The notes under the pieces: model-generated | Databases searched by the model: none | What the model was told of the DNA's origin: nothing | Seen by the model: only the letters and a program-made list of their open reading frames with translations | Shown: positions 11,626-23,470 of the stretch, piece by piece | How the letters are laid out: each line of letters opens with the position of its first letter | Numbering within the stretch: the first letter of the stretch is position 1 | Assembly: GCA_951394405.1 (NCBI GenBank) | Contig: OX596337.1 | Span: 186,001-250,000 of the forward strand | Direction: 5' to 3' | Source: Coprinellus micaceus | Lineage: Eukaryota > Basidiomycota > Agaricomycetes > Agaricales > Psathyrellaceae | Length of the DNA stretch: 64,000 bases | Made by a program: the position numbers and the translations under genes

Positions 11626-14600
11626 GGGACTACCTCGTAAAGCAAATTGCTGTAGTGACTCAGGTGATCCATATCACGAAGAACCTTCAAAGACGTCGAC
11701 GATCAAGCGCCAATCCCTCGCTCACGCGGAAGCGACAGCGTCAATCATTATCATTCTCACGTATACGACTTCCTTCTCACCTCCCGTCCACGCTAGATAC
11801 TTATCAGGCATACCCATGGCAGCTGCCAGTCCAAAGCGCACATAGCACGGGTGCCTAATCCAGTCGAATGCGAGAAACACGAAAACATCGGGCTTCCGCT
11901 GCAGGTCTGGAGTTAGGTCTCTACCGTGGTCTATGATACCCTTGGCAGATCGCAGTTACGCACATCTCGCCGAGACACCCACTCAGACCGACTCGCACTC
12001 GCGACCAAGATATGTCCAGACCATCAATCAAAATGGAGAGGATCAGCGTCAGGGGCAACGGGATTCGCGGTTTACCAAGTTACGAAAGATACAGCCGGAT
12101 CGCAACGTGCTCCACGGCATGGCACTCTGGGGCCTGGTTTACTAGGATTTATTTAAGGTCGAGCATCGCACTCCAGGCCTGGACCTCTCCCTTGGCTCTC
12201 GATCGAAGGTCATGCGTAGAACCAAGCTTTTGGATTGCAGCCATTCATTGCAACGAAGGTCGCCGGGAAAGTACACACCGGCGCTTGGGGTCCTCAATAA
12301 GGAGTGATGTGCACACCAAGGATACACGAGGATGATCACACCAAGGAAACGCCATGAAGATCGCACCAGGTGCACACCCAAGGCGATCCCAGCCCGCCGC
12401 GCGACCTGGCACCTCTTTGTACCACGCAAATCGCAAGATTTGGGGCTGGTACACATCAGCGGCTATCAGTGGAGCGCCCACTATCGTTGCGGGGTCGGTC
12501 GTCCTCGGCTCCCTTCGACCTGCTTCTACCCGTTTCGAAGGCTGTATTTAGGAGTGCTTACATAGGAGTCGTTACATATTTTGTGCGATGCTGACTGACT
12601 GCCGACTTGGCGCGTATCACGGATCGGCTCGAGATGCGGGTGCAAAAGGCACGCACACAAGGTAGTTAGGAGAGGGCTAAGCGCCGGCATCTGCGAAGCG
12701 CTCGTCGACTCAGGCGCTGGCTCGGCTCAGCTGGCTCGAACTTGGACTGGGACCTGCTGGGTCCACGATGGGTATAGTTCCGCAGATCATGTTGATAAGA
12801 AGTTGAGGATTTTGACAGATTCTTTGTGCTTTGATATGATATGTTCGGTGATTGCGATCTCCATGCAAAGGTGTGTAGGTACTTGGACGGATGTGTGATG
12901 CGATATGTGGTTCAGGATCTTGGTCTCGCATATAATGGTCAGAAGAGATGGGTGTCGTAGACCAGAAGTTCTCCCTTTCGTACCACATTCGTGGGCGAAT
13001 GCAGCGATTGAGTGATTCAAACAGTGTGGATGGGCGTGTACAACGATGTACGAGGAAGCGTATTTTCCAGTGTTTCATCGGCTAATTTCCCACCTCGTAT
13101 ATCACCCCCCGAAGCCCGTATACATTTCCGCGCAGTCTCCCTCGGCTCGAGACAAGAGCTGCATCCGTAACGGCAGGACCTGTTGGAGGGACGAAATCAC
13201 CGAGCGTGCGACATCACCGATATTCGAACCAACACTACAACGTCAAGGTCACTCGCAGTCGAGTGCAATCAGCCAGGTCGCTTCCTGGAGGCTCCCTTTG
13301 AGAGAGTATACATGCACTACAAACGTGTAAATGGGGCGTTAACGTTTGCGTGCGGGACTTAACGCCGCAGCCTTGAACTAGTGACGGTGGCGGCGTTTCA
13401 TGTTCCTTCTCGGAAACCGTCGAACCGAGAGACCCGAGTGACCTTTATGGACCACTGCTCTTGGAAAGGAGCATTCTAAAGGTCTAGCTTCCGCCTTAAA
13501 GAGTCCCGGGTCCGACATAAGTTACGTACAACACCCCGAGATCGCCTTATACGACCTCTGGGCGCCTAAATGGCTCCGCAACTTGCCGATTCGATTTGTT
13601 CTCCGCTCATATACGCCTTGAAGCTCCGACCTTGACTCGTATGAGTAATCCACACAAAAAATATTAATTCCAATTTTCTTTCTCCTTTTCCTTACCCTGG
13701 ACCACCCACCCTTCACTTATCCACGGCACCGACACGTACTCGGCGTACTCCATCCCCCGCCACCCACCGTGTGCACCCCCGCACACACTCAAAACGTTGT
13801 CACGGACGAAGGTCCGCGAAAATCGCACCTTTGCCCGGGCCCCTCACACACAATAGGCGCACACAAGACCCTTGTCAACCCCTTGAGCTTGTAGGCGCCC
13901 ATTCATGCTCACACCCCTCGCTTGCCTCTACAACGCGCATTTTTATTGTACTATTTAAATCGAATTTGAAATTTCACTGGAGATATGGAAGAGTCCGAGT
14001 CGGGTATCCGCTGTAATCGCACTTCCTCTTAGAGAGGGACTCAGAGTACTGAGGTAAGTGTGATAGACGCCCACTGCCGAAGTCGAAATATGAAATAACG
14101 CTCGCCAAGTCCGAGCTGGCCGTCCACCTGTCCACCGTTCACCATGGAATAATCGCTTATCGCCTACGGCCTTTACAGGAGAACAACTGCGACTCGTGTC
14201 GATGCCGCATACCGTCTGTCCAATCTGCCGTCGCCTCCTGCGGAATTATTCCGCTCGCGAGCAAGTCCAATTTACTCCATGTTATTGTTGCGGCACGAGG
14301 CGAGTTTTGCGTGTCCTAAATTTCCTTGTTCCTTCCGCCGACGTCTCGAGGATCCAGGACACCCCAAGCCCCTGGACCCGTATTCGGCAGACCGGGGAAT
14401 TACCTGTGTCGGACAGAAAGCAGGCTTGGCTATGCCATTTTCCGGTACATGACGTTTGTGGAGTCGGTATACCCTGACACGCGACGTCCAGCACCCTGGC
14501 ATCGTGCCCTGATCAGCGGGATCGACGGCAGCCGAAAATCCCTCAATATATTTACACTTCTTCATCTCTCCCCAAATACATGGTATCCACTTAACACCTC

Positions 14601-14847
14601 CCTATCCTTCACAGGTTCATTTAGGGTTCATCTCAATTAGAATATGAACTTGCGAACTGTGATAAGTCCTACACGAGCACCACATACGTAGACTTACCAT
14701 CTTAGTGCGAGTGCGACCTGTCGGAGATGGGTCTTCGTCGTCATACAAGGTAATTCGACTAGAATACTCACGTCCCTTTGGCAGGCCCCAGGGTCTGGAC
14801 CCTGACTTGGGGCAGCTGAGCAGCCTGTCTTGAGCCTGTCCAAGTAT

Positions 14848-14867
14848 TATCTATCTATCTATCTATC
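14848..14867. repeat. TATC microsatellite
   Basis: Five near-perfect tetranucleotide units, decaying downstream into CCATCCGTCTGTC. Confidence 0.85.
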
Positions 14868-16442
14868 CATCCGTCTGTCAAGGTCTCGTCCTCGTGGCGA
14901 GGCCGTATCTCGCTGCATTCAGCTCCAATCGATCGACGGCAGGGGTGGGGTGGGATCGGCGATCGCGAGAGAGGGACCCTGTCCTGTTCCATGAGATCGT
15001 CCTGAGGTCGAGCCCATGGATCGAGTCTAAGCAAGGTGAAGTGGAGGGGGGGGAGGCTTCTGAGCGAAGATACCCGAGGATACCTTCTCGCCACACCCAT
15101 ATCAGATAACCCTCCCAAAAGGGCTCCAAGCCAGTCTCCTGTTCTGAATTCGAAGTCAGTGCACAAATGAGTAAGAGACACGGCGGCCCCCTTGGCCAAG
15201 TTCTAATCCAAGCGCGCCACCCGCCACCGTCAACCCTATTTTATTAATATTTTCCTAGGCCTTCGCCTCACACACCTAAAGTTTGCCCAGGTCCCACTGT
15301 ATTCGCCCAGACTATTCCGCCACACCCGGGTATTCAACGCAAGCGACTCCCTAAACGCAAAAGGCTTGTCAACTGCGCAAAACGGGGCCCGATGACGCAG
15401 GTGGACTTACGAGGAGGACGCATAGAGCAAAGCAGTATTCCGACGCATTGAAGGAGTGCGAGGATACCATTGACATAGTGCGGGTGGTTGGGGCGAGTTC
15501 GAGGCGGTTCAGGACCGCGAAGTTCGAATATCCAGCAACGGACTTCTCCGATGGACGAATTCAAACCCACCTTCGAGCGCTTGCGCCCAACAAATTCATA
15601 TCACCTCCCTCCCCGATATCGCTGTGCATCCTCCGGCTGTCTCGCTGCCAATCGAGATTTTCGTATTTCCTCAAGGCAACGATCCTTAAATCCAGCCTGA
15701 TTATTACTCCCTGGGCCCTCTTTCGCTCCCAAACGACGAAATATACTTCGTCCTAAATATCTACCCAACCCCGAACTTACCACATACTCAAGTACATTGC
15801 GACAATGACATACTTACCGTATACCCGAGCTGCGCAAAAAAGAAGTTCAGAAGGAGAAGCGGATTGCTCATCCGCCGATTTTCATTGCCGCCGTCCATCC
15901 CCGCTCAGCTGGACCCGGGACTGTCGCGACGCCCAACCCGATCGCAGGCGCCCGTACGTACTACGTACCTCCCTCCTCCCCGAATCGGCGTCCCCGCCAC
16001 ACCCGACGGAAGGTCTCTTCTCCCGTCTTCTCGCCTTCTCGCCGTCACCTCTGCATCTCTTACATATATCTTCTTCTCAGGATTCGAAAGTTGACATCGG
16101 GCGCTGGAGGTGGAGCCTCGCTTCACTTCACCTTACCTTTTCTCCTACGGAACTCTAAATTACTATAGTGCTTTGCCGCAACCTCGTGATGAAATGTAGT
16201 GTCCGGACCCCACCTACGCCTTCTCCAAGTCAGCACTGGAGAGTCGGGTCGAGACTCGTGAATCCGTCGCAAAGCGTACTTTGACCATTCCACCCGAGAG
16301 AGCAGTTCACAACGTTGGTTATAAACCCATGTATTCATCCACGTCGAACGGCGTCGAACGTCGAACGCGTATAATCGTGTATAATCGAAAAAGACAATGT
16401 AAAATGCATGCAAGATAGAGTGGTAAGTGGTAATGGTAGTAA

Positions 16443-16462
16443 GTATCGTATCGTATCGTATC
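16443..16462. repeat. GTATC microsatellite, four units
   Basis: Four exact tandem copies of GTATC just downstream of the 3' end of the zinc-finger gene, probably in its 3' region or intergenic. Confidence 0.9.
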
Positions 16463-16682
16463 AAAGCGAACACCAATAAAATGCGAGGGTCGTATGCAAG
16501 TAGGATATGCTCAAGTATAATGCAACGTCCAAGAAACAAAAGAAGAAAAAGAAAAGAAAAATGCAACAGCCCAAAAAAACCGTGTACGCCTCCCTCCTCG
16601 CTCTTCACCCACTCTTCACCCACTCCTCACCCACTCTCAAAAATAAAGACACAGATGAACTCCCCATCGTCTCCTCACCCCC

Positions 16683-19600
16683 TCACCCCCAAACAACCCC
16701 AACCCCAGGCCCCCTCCCCCTCTCATCACTCACAGGCCTCAACACCGTGCTAACCTTCACCGCCTCCGGCTCAATAACCGCCGCGTGGTACATTCCCCCC
16801 CTCCCGTCCTCCTCCATACGTTCGTCTTCTCTCCCCTCACCCCCTCCCCCTTCCCCACCATGCACGTCGTACACTGCATACTCCCTCCCCCCAACTCCAT
16901 ACTCCTCCTTCCTCCGACCAAGCGTCCCATCATACACGTACCGGCTCGGCGGACTGGGCAACGGCGGACTCGGACTCGGCGTCGGGCTACTCGAGCTCGA
17001 GCGGAAACTCGCTCGGGAGTATCCTCTCGCGCCCTGTGGAGGGTGAGAGGAAGGAAGGGGGTACGGATGGTGCCGAGGCGACTGGCTTGCTTGTTGGTAC
17101 GACGGGAGTCGTTCCCTCCCCGTCTCCCTTTCTCTTTCCCTCTCATACCCTGGTTCTCTCTCATATCCCGACTCTCGTTCCCTCTCGTACCCGTTCTCCC
17201 GTCCCATCTCCCCCTCTCTCCTCCCCTCCCCAGTATACATCGCCGTCCCACCACCATAATACCCCTCCATACTAACCCTCGCCATCCCCCGCTCAAGCTG
17301 CACACTCGACGTCGTCCTCGACCTCGGTCTCCCCCCGTCCCTATCCCTATCCCTATCCCTATCCCGGCTCTCTTTCCACCGTCTGAAGTCGGCTTCGTCG
17401 GTTGGGTCTCTCGGATCGTAGCGTTCCCTAGGATCTCTTGGGTCCCTTCCGTCTCTTGGGTCCCTAGTATCTCTGGAGTCTCTCAGATCCCTCGCGTCAT
17501 ACCTCCAATACTCCACCTCATCTCTCGGATCCCTAAAGTCTCTCAGATCTCTCGAGTCTCTCGGGTCGTAGTACCTTGACCGCGACCCCCTCGACCCCCT
17601 CGAATAATCGCTCTCATAATCGCTCTCGTCGCTCACACACGCCGCCACCCTCCTCAGGGTCGGTGTCACGCCTTCTCTTCCCATTTCTCTTCCCATCTCT
17701 CCTTCTCTCCGCATTTCTCTTCCCGTATCTCTCCCCATCTCCCTCTCCCTACCCCCCTCATACCCCCGCCCGGGTGCCAAAGTATAAGCCGACTTCGGCT
17801 GAAACGGATTACTAAAACTCGACTGCCTCCTCCTCCGTGCCGCACTCCCACTCCCATTCACACTCCCATTCCCACTCCCAATCCCGTTCCCATTCGCAGC
17901 CCTATGAGGCACGGCAGAAGGGGAAGAATGAGGAGCGGCAGGATGAGGAGTGGGAGGAAGGGGCGCCCCGTGCACCGCGTGCACGAGGTACACCGCACGT
18001 TGCGGGTGGACCGAGGGCGGGGGCGGGTGAGGTCCATGTCCTCCGTGGGTCGCGTGTTGAGCCAGGGGAGACGACGCGTGCTGCTGCTGCTGCTGCTGCT
18101 GCACATGCTGAGCATTCGGGTTGACATTCGGATGCCCATTACTCGGATGCCCAGACGCAGGATGTCCAGCACTAGGATGCGCCCCAGAAGCATTAGGCGC
18201 AGCAGCCCGCGCAAACCCAGGCGTCGTATGGTTCCGGTAGTGCCGCCGCATGTTCGAGTTGACGTTGAATTCGCGGCCGCAGTTTGGCCAGGGGCAGCGG
18301 AATGCTGTTGGGTTCGTTAGTTTCTCTGTTATCTTTTGGGGTGTTATGTGGAAGCGGGGCGAATGCCGACGAGAGGAGGGGGAGTAAAAGAGAAGTAGAA
18401 AAGGATAAAGAGAAGAAAGAGACAAGAGACTACTCACGTGTAGCCCCCGTATGCGTATTAACATGTATCCTCAGACTACTCGGGCGGTTAAACCGCTTCA
18501 GGCACGTCGGGCAGACGTGTTTCTTCCCGCTGCTTCCCCCTCCTCCTCCCCCGCTCCCATTCCCGCTCCCATTTGCGTTCTCGCTGTCGAGATATCCCGT
18601 AGACCCAGCTTCACCGTCAAGGTACCCCGTAGACCCAGCCTCCCCATCGTGAAGATATCCAGCGGACTCCCCGTCGAGGTACGGCGAGGACGAAACGTCC
18701 ATCGGATCGTCCGCCTCCCCGTCCGACGCTGGGTCTTCCTGCTGTTGTTGTTGTTGTTGCTGTTGTTGCTGGGTGTGATGGTGCGACGGAGGAGGCGGGG
18801 GACCGTGGTGCGTGTACGGCGACCCCCGATGTTGATGCTGAGAGGGGGGGTACACATTTCCATTGGCATTCGGATGGTACACCTGCTCGACGACGTCGAC
18901 TCTGAACGCCGGCACCCCACCCGCACCTACACCCACTCCAAGACCCCCGCCGTGCACCACACCCATAGAAGAATGAGGGTGCGGCGGGTGAGGCGCGCTC
19001 CCCCCGCGTGTGGGGAGCGTTGTGGAGGAGACGAGGTGCGTGAGGGAGGTGGAGGAGGGGGAGGAGCGGAGGACGGAGAAGGACACGGGGGCTTGGTGTT
19101 GTTGGGGTCCTTGGGCTTGGTGGGGACCTTGGTGTTGTTGAGAGTGTTGGTGGTGAGGGTGTGGGTGTGGGTGAACGGAAGACGAAGCAGACGAAGCCGA
19201 AGACGGTGGACGTTGAGTCGACGTCGATGGTGCCGGTGCCGGTGCCGGTGAAGATGGAGGGTTTTGGCGGGGTGATCGCGAGGATGAATGAGAGGAGTGG
19301 GACGAAGGCGGAGGATGTGATGACGACGATGACGATGACGATGGAGTGCCGGAGGAACGCCGGTGTTGGCGGGGCGATGGTGAGGACGACCCCGAGCCCG
19401 AGCCCGATGAAGGTGGGGGTGGGGGTGATGTTGAAGAGGAGGAGGCTTGGGCTTGGGCTTGGGCTCCGACGAGTGGGTCTTTGGTCATGAGGTGTTCTGT
19501 GGAGGGGGTTAGTACGATTGACTTCTGACGACGGAGGTGGAAGCCGAGGGGAGGGAAGGGGAGGAGAGGAGAAGAGGAGAACGTACCAGGGAACATCTCG

Positions 19601-19749
19601 TGGATACTCGGCAACGACACCGTAGGCACTGCCTTTTCCTGCTGCTGCTGCGAGCCCGACGCACAGGAGGTAGCAGACGATGGTGGTGAAGATGAGGCGG
19701 ACGACGGGGAGGAAGAGGACGACGATGAGGGCGATGGTGATGGCGACAT
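16683..19749 (-). CDS. Large C2H2 zinc-finger transcription regulator
   Basis: Three exons (19749-19587, 19496-18438, 18304-16683) encode 947 residues. Two adjacent C2H2 fingers lie at about 381-433: C383, C386, H399, H403 and C411, C416, H429, H433, linked by THTGATP. The second intron falls between the fingers, and only the splice given restores the conserved linker. The second finger (CPWPNCGREFNVNSNMRRH) is of a type common in basidiomycete C2H2 factors. The arms are very low in complexity: Ser/Pro runs and poly-Gln upstream, poly-Gln plus long Arg-Asp/Arg-Glu alternations downstream (about residues 590-820). The start at 19749 follows a purine-rich leader; an upstream in-frame ATG at 19848 would only add an Arg-rich stretch. 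It is presumably a nuclear DNA-binding protein; targets are unknown. Confidence 0.85.
18081..18102. repeat. CTG trinucleotide run encoding poly-Gln
   Basis: About seven CTG units, read on the minus strand as glutamine codons in the third exon of the zinc-finger gene. A second, GTT/GCT-type run encoding glutamine lies at about 18740-18771 in exon 2. Confidence 0.85.
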
Positions 19750-21417
19750 TCTTCTCCTTCTTCTTCTTTGGTTATGTAGTAGGCGGTTGGGTGGCCGGGG
19801 CACACGCACGTCGTCGTCGAAGGGGTGAGGACACAAAGGGTCTCTCAAGCGGATAAAGTGCAGGAACCCCGTCCCCCACCCAAACCCTGATTATATATCT
19901 GCCCCCCGCCTCGCCTTGCCTTTGCCTTTCCCCTCGGCACGTAACACTAAGACCTCTTCCTTCGCCCATTTCATTGATTCATGAATCGGGATATGGATAT
20001 GGGCACCCAAGATCCACATCGGGCGGTGTGCGTGTCTGCGTGTGCAGAGAGGGGGTGGGGTGCAACCTTTTTTAAATCACCGGGGGAACGCGAATCGCGA
20101 ACTCATCAGGGTGATCAACTCGTCCCATCATCGTGAATCGTGATCATTTGGGATGGGGGGGGCGGATCGAGATTCCATTTGTTCCTTTCTGGATTTGTGT
20201 GTCCTGTTGAGTCAAAGGGAATGAGGGGGGGAATGAAAGGGGAAAAAGGGGTAAGAGGGGTGCTTTTGGCGCTAAAACCCCTCGGCCCATCCGGGTATAG
20301 TAGGACTGAGAGACGGTGCGGGGTGGGACGGCGACACCCATCCTCCCTCCCTCTTGTCCCACCCCGCAGTGCTCGTACCTCCGCCCAGCCCGAACACAGT
20401 GGACGTGAACACTGCAAAGTGAGGTGAGACGCAAGCCGCATAGCATACAGCCAGAGGTCGCAATCCATCCTGATCAGTAGTCCCAAGGTCCCGCGACGCA
20501 GCCCCAAGTCCACGGACCCCTCCGTCCCTCTCCCCTCAATTCCCCAGTCCCAGTCCGAGTCTCCCCACGAATTGGTCCTTTCCCTCCCAAACCCGACTCA
20601 CCACTTCGTCCTTTCCCATCCAAAGCCGGACTTACCCCTCGACCTCCACACCCGAGGCACGCCCCACCCCACCGTCCCAAGATCCTCTCCTCCCTACGCT
20701 TCCTTTCGTGATGCTCGGAGGCTAGGACCTAGGACTTAGGGTTCAACTCTCTTTTTCTTCGTTCAGGGCTTGCTGTGCACTTACAACATACACGCACGCC
20801 TCACCGGGGGCCCTGCAGGCATTCTTCAGTGATCATAAGCTTCCAAGTTCTGGCGCCGGTAACCCACACGGTGATCCTATCCTACCCTTCCGCCCGTGTC
20901 TATAAGGCAAAACGGAAATCAAGCACGCACGCATTCGACGGTGATCTCAGCTATACGCACGCAGGCAGACCATCGAAGGTCGAAGGTGATCTCACTCAAC
21001 AACTTACATAGGGTTCGACGGTGACCTCACTCTCACCCAACGATGCATGCACATAGGGTAACATGAAGGAACCCGGGAGGAATTCCAAGGCCTGGCCTCT
21101 GTGCGACTTGGGCGAGTCCGCGTCCGACCTACTTGGCGCTTAGGCGAATCCACGCACCTACTTGGCGATTGGGCGAGAGTCCATGTATGTACGACCCGCG
21201 ACCTACTTGGGGAATTTGACTTGGGAAGGACGGACTTGGCGCTTGGACTCGAAGACCTAGATGCTAGTTAGCGCTTGGGATTTACGAAGGGAAAGGATGG
21301 GAATGGAAGGGAAGGGGGAAAAGGGAACGTTGCAGGATCCGCGGACGCCTTTTCTCGAGTCTGTTCTCACCACGCCCAACACGCGTTGCTCTTTGGCCTC
21401 GTCGTGTCGTCGTCATG

Positions 21418-21479
21418 CACGCGTTACCCACTCGTCCTTTGTTGTTGTCGTCGCCATCCACGCGTTACCCACTCGTCCT
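21418..21479. repeat. Short tandem duplication, about 41-bp period
   Basis: A 21-base segment beginning CACGCGTTACCCACTCGTCC occurs at 21418-21438 and again at 21459-21479, separated by a TTGTTGTCGTCGCCATC-like spacer. Confidence 0.85.
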
Positions 21480-22141
21480 CCGAGCCTCGTCATACCTGAC
21501 GAGCGCGAGAGGTACGGATAAGTAAGTAAGTAATGAATGCCGTTATGATCTTCACGCAAGTATCAAGGCGAGTCTCCGTACGTGCACACCGTCTCTCTCG
21601 TCCTGCGTCACGTTGGGTGGCAGGGAGATCCACTCCACCTCTAACACGACGTTTGACAGACAGACATACAAACGAGGAGCCTATCACCGCCATCCCTCCA
21701 TACTCAGAAGAGCGAGTGCGCGCGCTGCTTTGCCATGCCGCACGACAGATCTAGAGAGAGAACTTGGGCTTCGCAATCCGCGTCCGCGCGTCCGAAACAA
21801 GTTCATTTCGGCGTTTCGTTGGGTTACCGTGGTGTTCTTACCTTCGTCTTTTTCCACTCTTTTTCCTCTTGGGTGCTCTGCGCACGACGGCTGTACATAC
21901 TTGTAAGTTGTCCCTACGCACCGACCGTCTAACCCGATTGTTCGAATCGAGCACGGTACGGTGGAAACGAAGTTCACAGCGAGGTGCGTCTACTGGTATT
22001 GCACCCACTCACAACTTCCTCGAACACCTGATTTTGACCGTACTTGGTAGAACCAACGAACAGCCTACCCCCCGGCCGCCTTTTCCCTTCACCCCAACCC
22101 CACCTATCACCCATTGGCACCTTTCGCCAACCCACGAACCA

Positions 22142-22260
22142 ACCGCTGACGCACGCTCCGTGCACCCCGCGATCGTCACACCCCCTCTATGGTTATGGTT
22201 ATGGTACACCTCCTGCCTTAAGCTTCTCGAATCGAAGTCCGGTTATCAGAAACTCGAAAT
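22142..22260. repeat. Dispersed repeat family X, copy 1
   Basis: The segment 22142-22192 matches 23581-23631 with only a few differences. Downstream, both copies carry a CCGGTTATCAGA..CTCGA block (near 22238 and 23682). A third partial block with CCGGTTATCAGACTC sits near 24223. Confidence 0.7.
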
Positions 22261-22849
22261 TCAAACTCAAGATAGGACACGCACGACACGCGGGAGCGAC
22301 GAACCGCGTGTATGTATTACGTGGTAGGATGGGGGTTACTGCGGATCCTGATTCCTACCGAGTACCTACCTACCTGTCTGTCTCTCTGTCTCTCGAGGAA
22401 GTTCGAAGGAAGGACCGGACGTCCCAGAAGTTGGAGTGGGCGACGATCGCACGAGTACGAGTACGAGTATGTTTTAGGTCCTTCCTTACCTTGCCTTTCG
22501 AATTACTCGATACATAATCCGTGTGCTAACCGCTCAGGTTAGTTTCTCTATCTACTAGTACCCGCACCCAGGCTTCGGGTACGGTACATACGTACGATGT
22601 GCCGTCTACTATGGAACGTAGAACGCCTTGCGTCTCCCGGGTCCCATCGTCCCAGGGAAGGAAGGGTAACCGCCTTACATATGTAGCGAGGAGGGTACCT
22701 TGGATTTTCGGACAATCCTCAGGCTCGCCTTCCCTTCCCTGAATACAATACATCCACCCTGTACGGAGCAGAGGTCCATCTCGAAGCGCCACCCCCGCGG
22801 TTTTATTTATTCAAGTCGACGATGAGGGAGGAGGGCTGAAGGCGCGGGT

Positions 22850-23470
22850 ATGGGATCGACCAGCTAACGGCGGTGGCATTTACTCGTACAGATCTCGCTA
22901 CCTCCCCTAGCCCATGGTATACATACCCGTCGATGGCCCCCTCCGGTAGTAAATTATACGGGACACATATACACGAACTGCGGTCTACGCCTAGACCCCA
23001 TCGCCTCGGGACTAGGTTGAAGGACCTCAAACCCTCGTTCACTCGCAGGTATTCCGGGATCTCGCTAACGAGGCGCCCTGCCCTTCCACCTGCTGCCACA
23101 CTTTGACCTCGTCCAGCTATGTGTAGTGAAAAGACCCATATTCATCCATATCGAACGATCGTTCGTTTGTCCATCGTTGGTCAGGGTGCCGCCGACGGAA
23201 TATGGGCGATGGGACTGCTCAAGGCGTCCAGTGCGGATCCCATGGAGTGGTTCCAAGTTCCAACGGTCAAACTTCCCAATAACTGCCTCACCTTCAGCCG
23301 GGATCGACTGCACACTCGGGACTCCCGTTCATTCGCCAGACGCCGAAGTTATCACGGATATTACAATGTGGTTGGTTGGTTGATTAACCTCGCTACCTCC
23401 AGCCGAGCCTCGACAATGTAAGTAAAGCTCGGCGTTCAAATGCTATCTATCGTACACATACGATGCTACC
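22850..23470. repeat. Long diverged direct repeat, copy 1
   Basis: The segment matches about 25920-26700 in the same orientation over most of its length. Shared blocks include CATCGCCTCGGGACT.GGTTGAAGGAC, CACACTTTGACCTC, GTCAGGGTGCCG, TTATCACGGATATTA and AACCTCGCTACCTCCAGC. Differences and small gaps are spread evenly, as in an old non-coding repeat. Confidence 0.75.

Larger units (their letters stand above)
6861..16682. other. Gene-poor region, about 9.8 kb
   Basis: Only short unrelated frames are present on both strands. I found none with a convincing domain, consistent splicing or paralogy. The region holds a few simple repeats and a G-rich hairpin (listed separately) and one short suggestive peptide at 9124-8933 (see findings). 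It may contain old transposon debris too degraded to recognise by eye, or unrecognised short genes. Confidence 0.5.

Noticed and set aside
16785..19490. Long plus-strand frames (up to about 266 codons) across the zinc-finger gene
   Set aside because: They are antisense shadows of GC-rich, low-complexity coding sequence. The minus strand has matching splice signals and two canonical zinc fingers.
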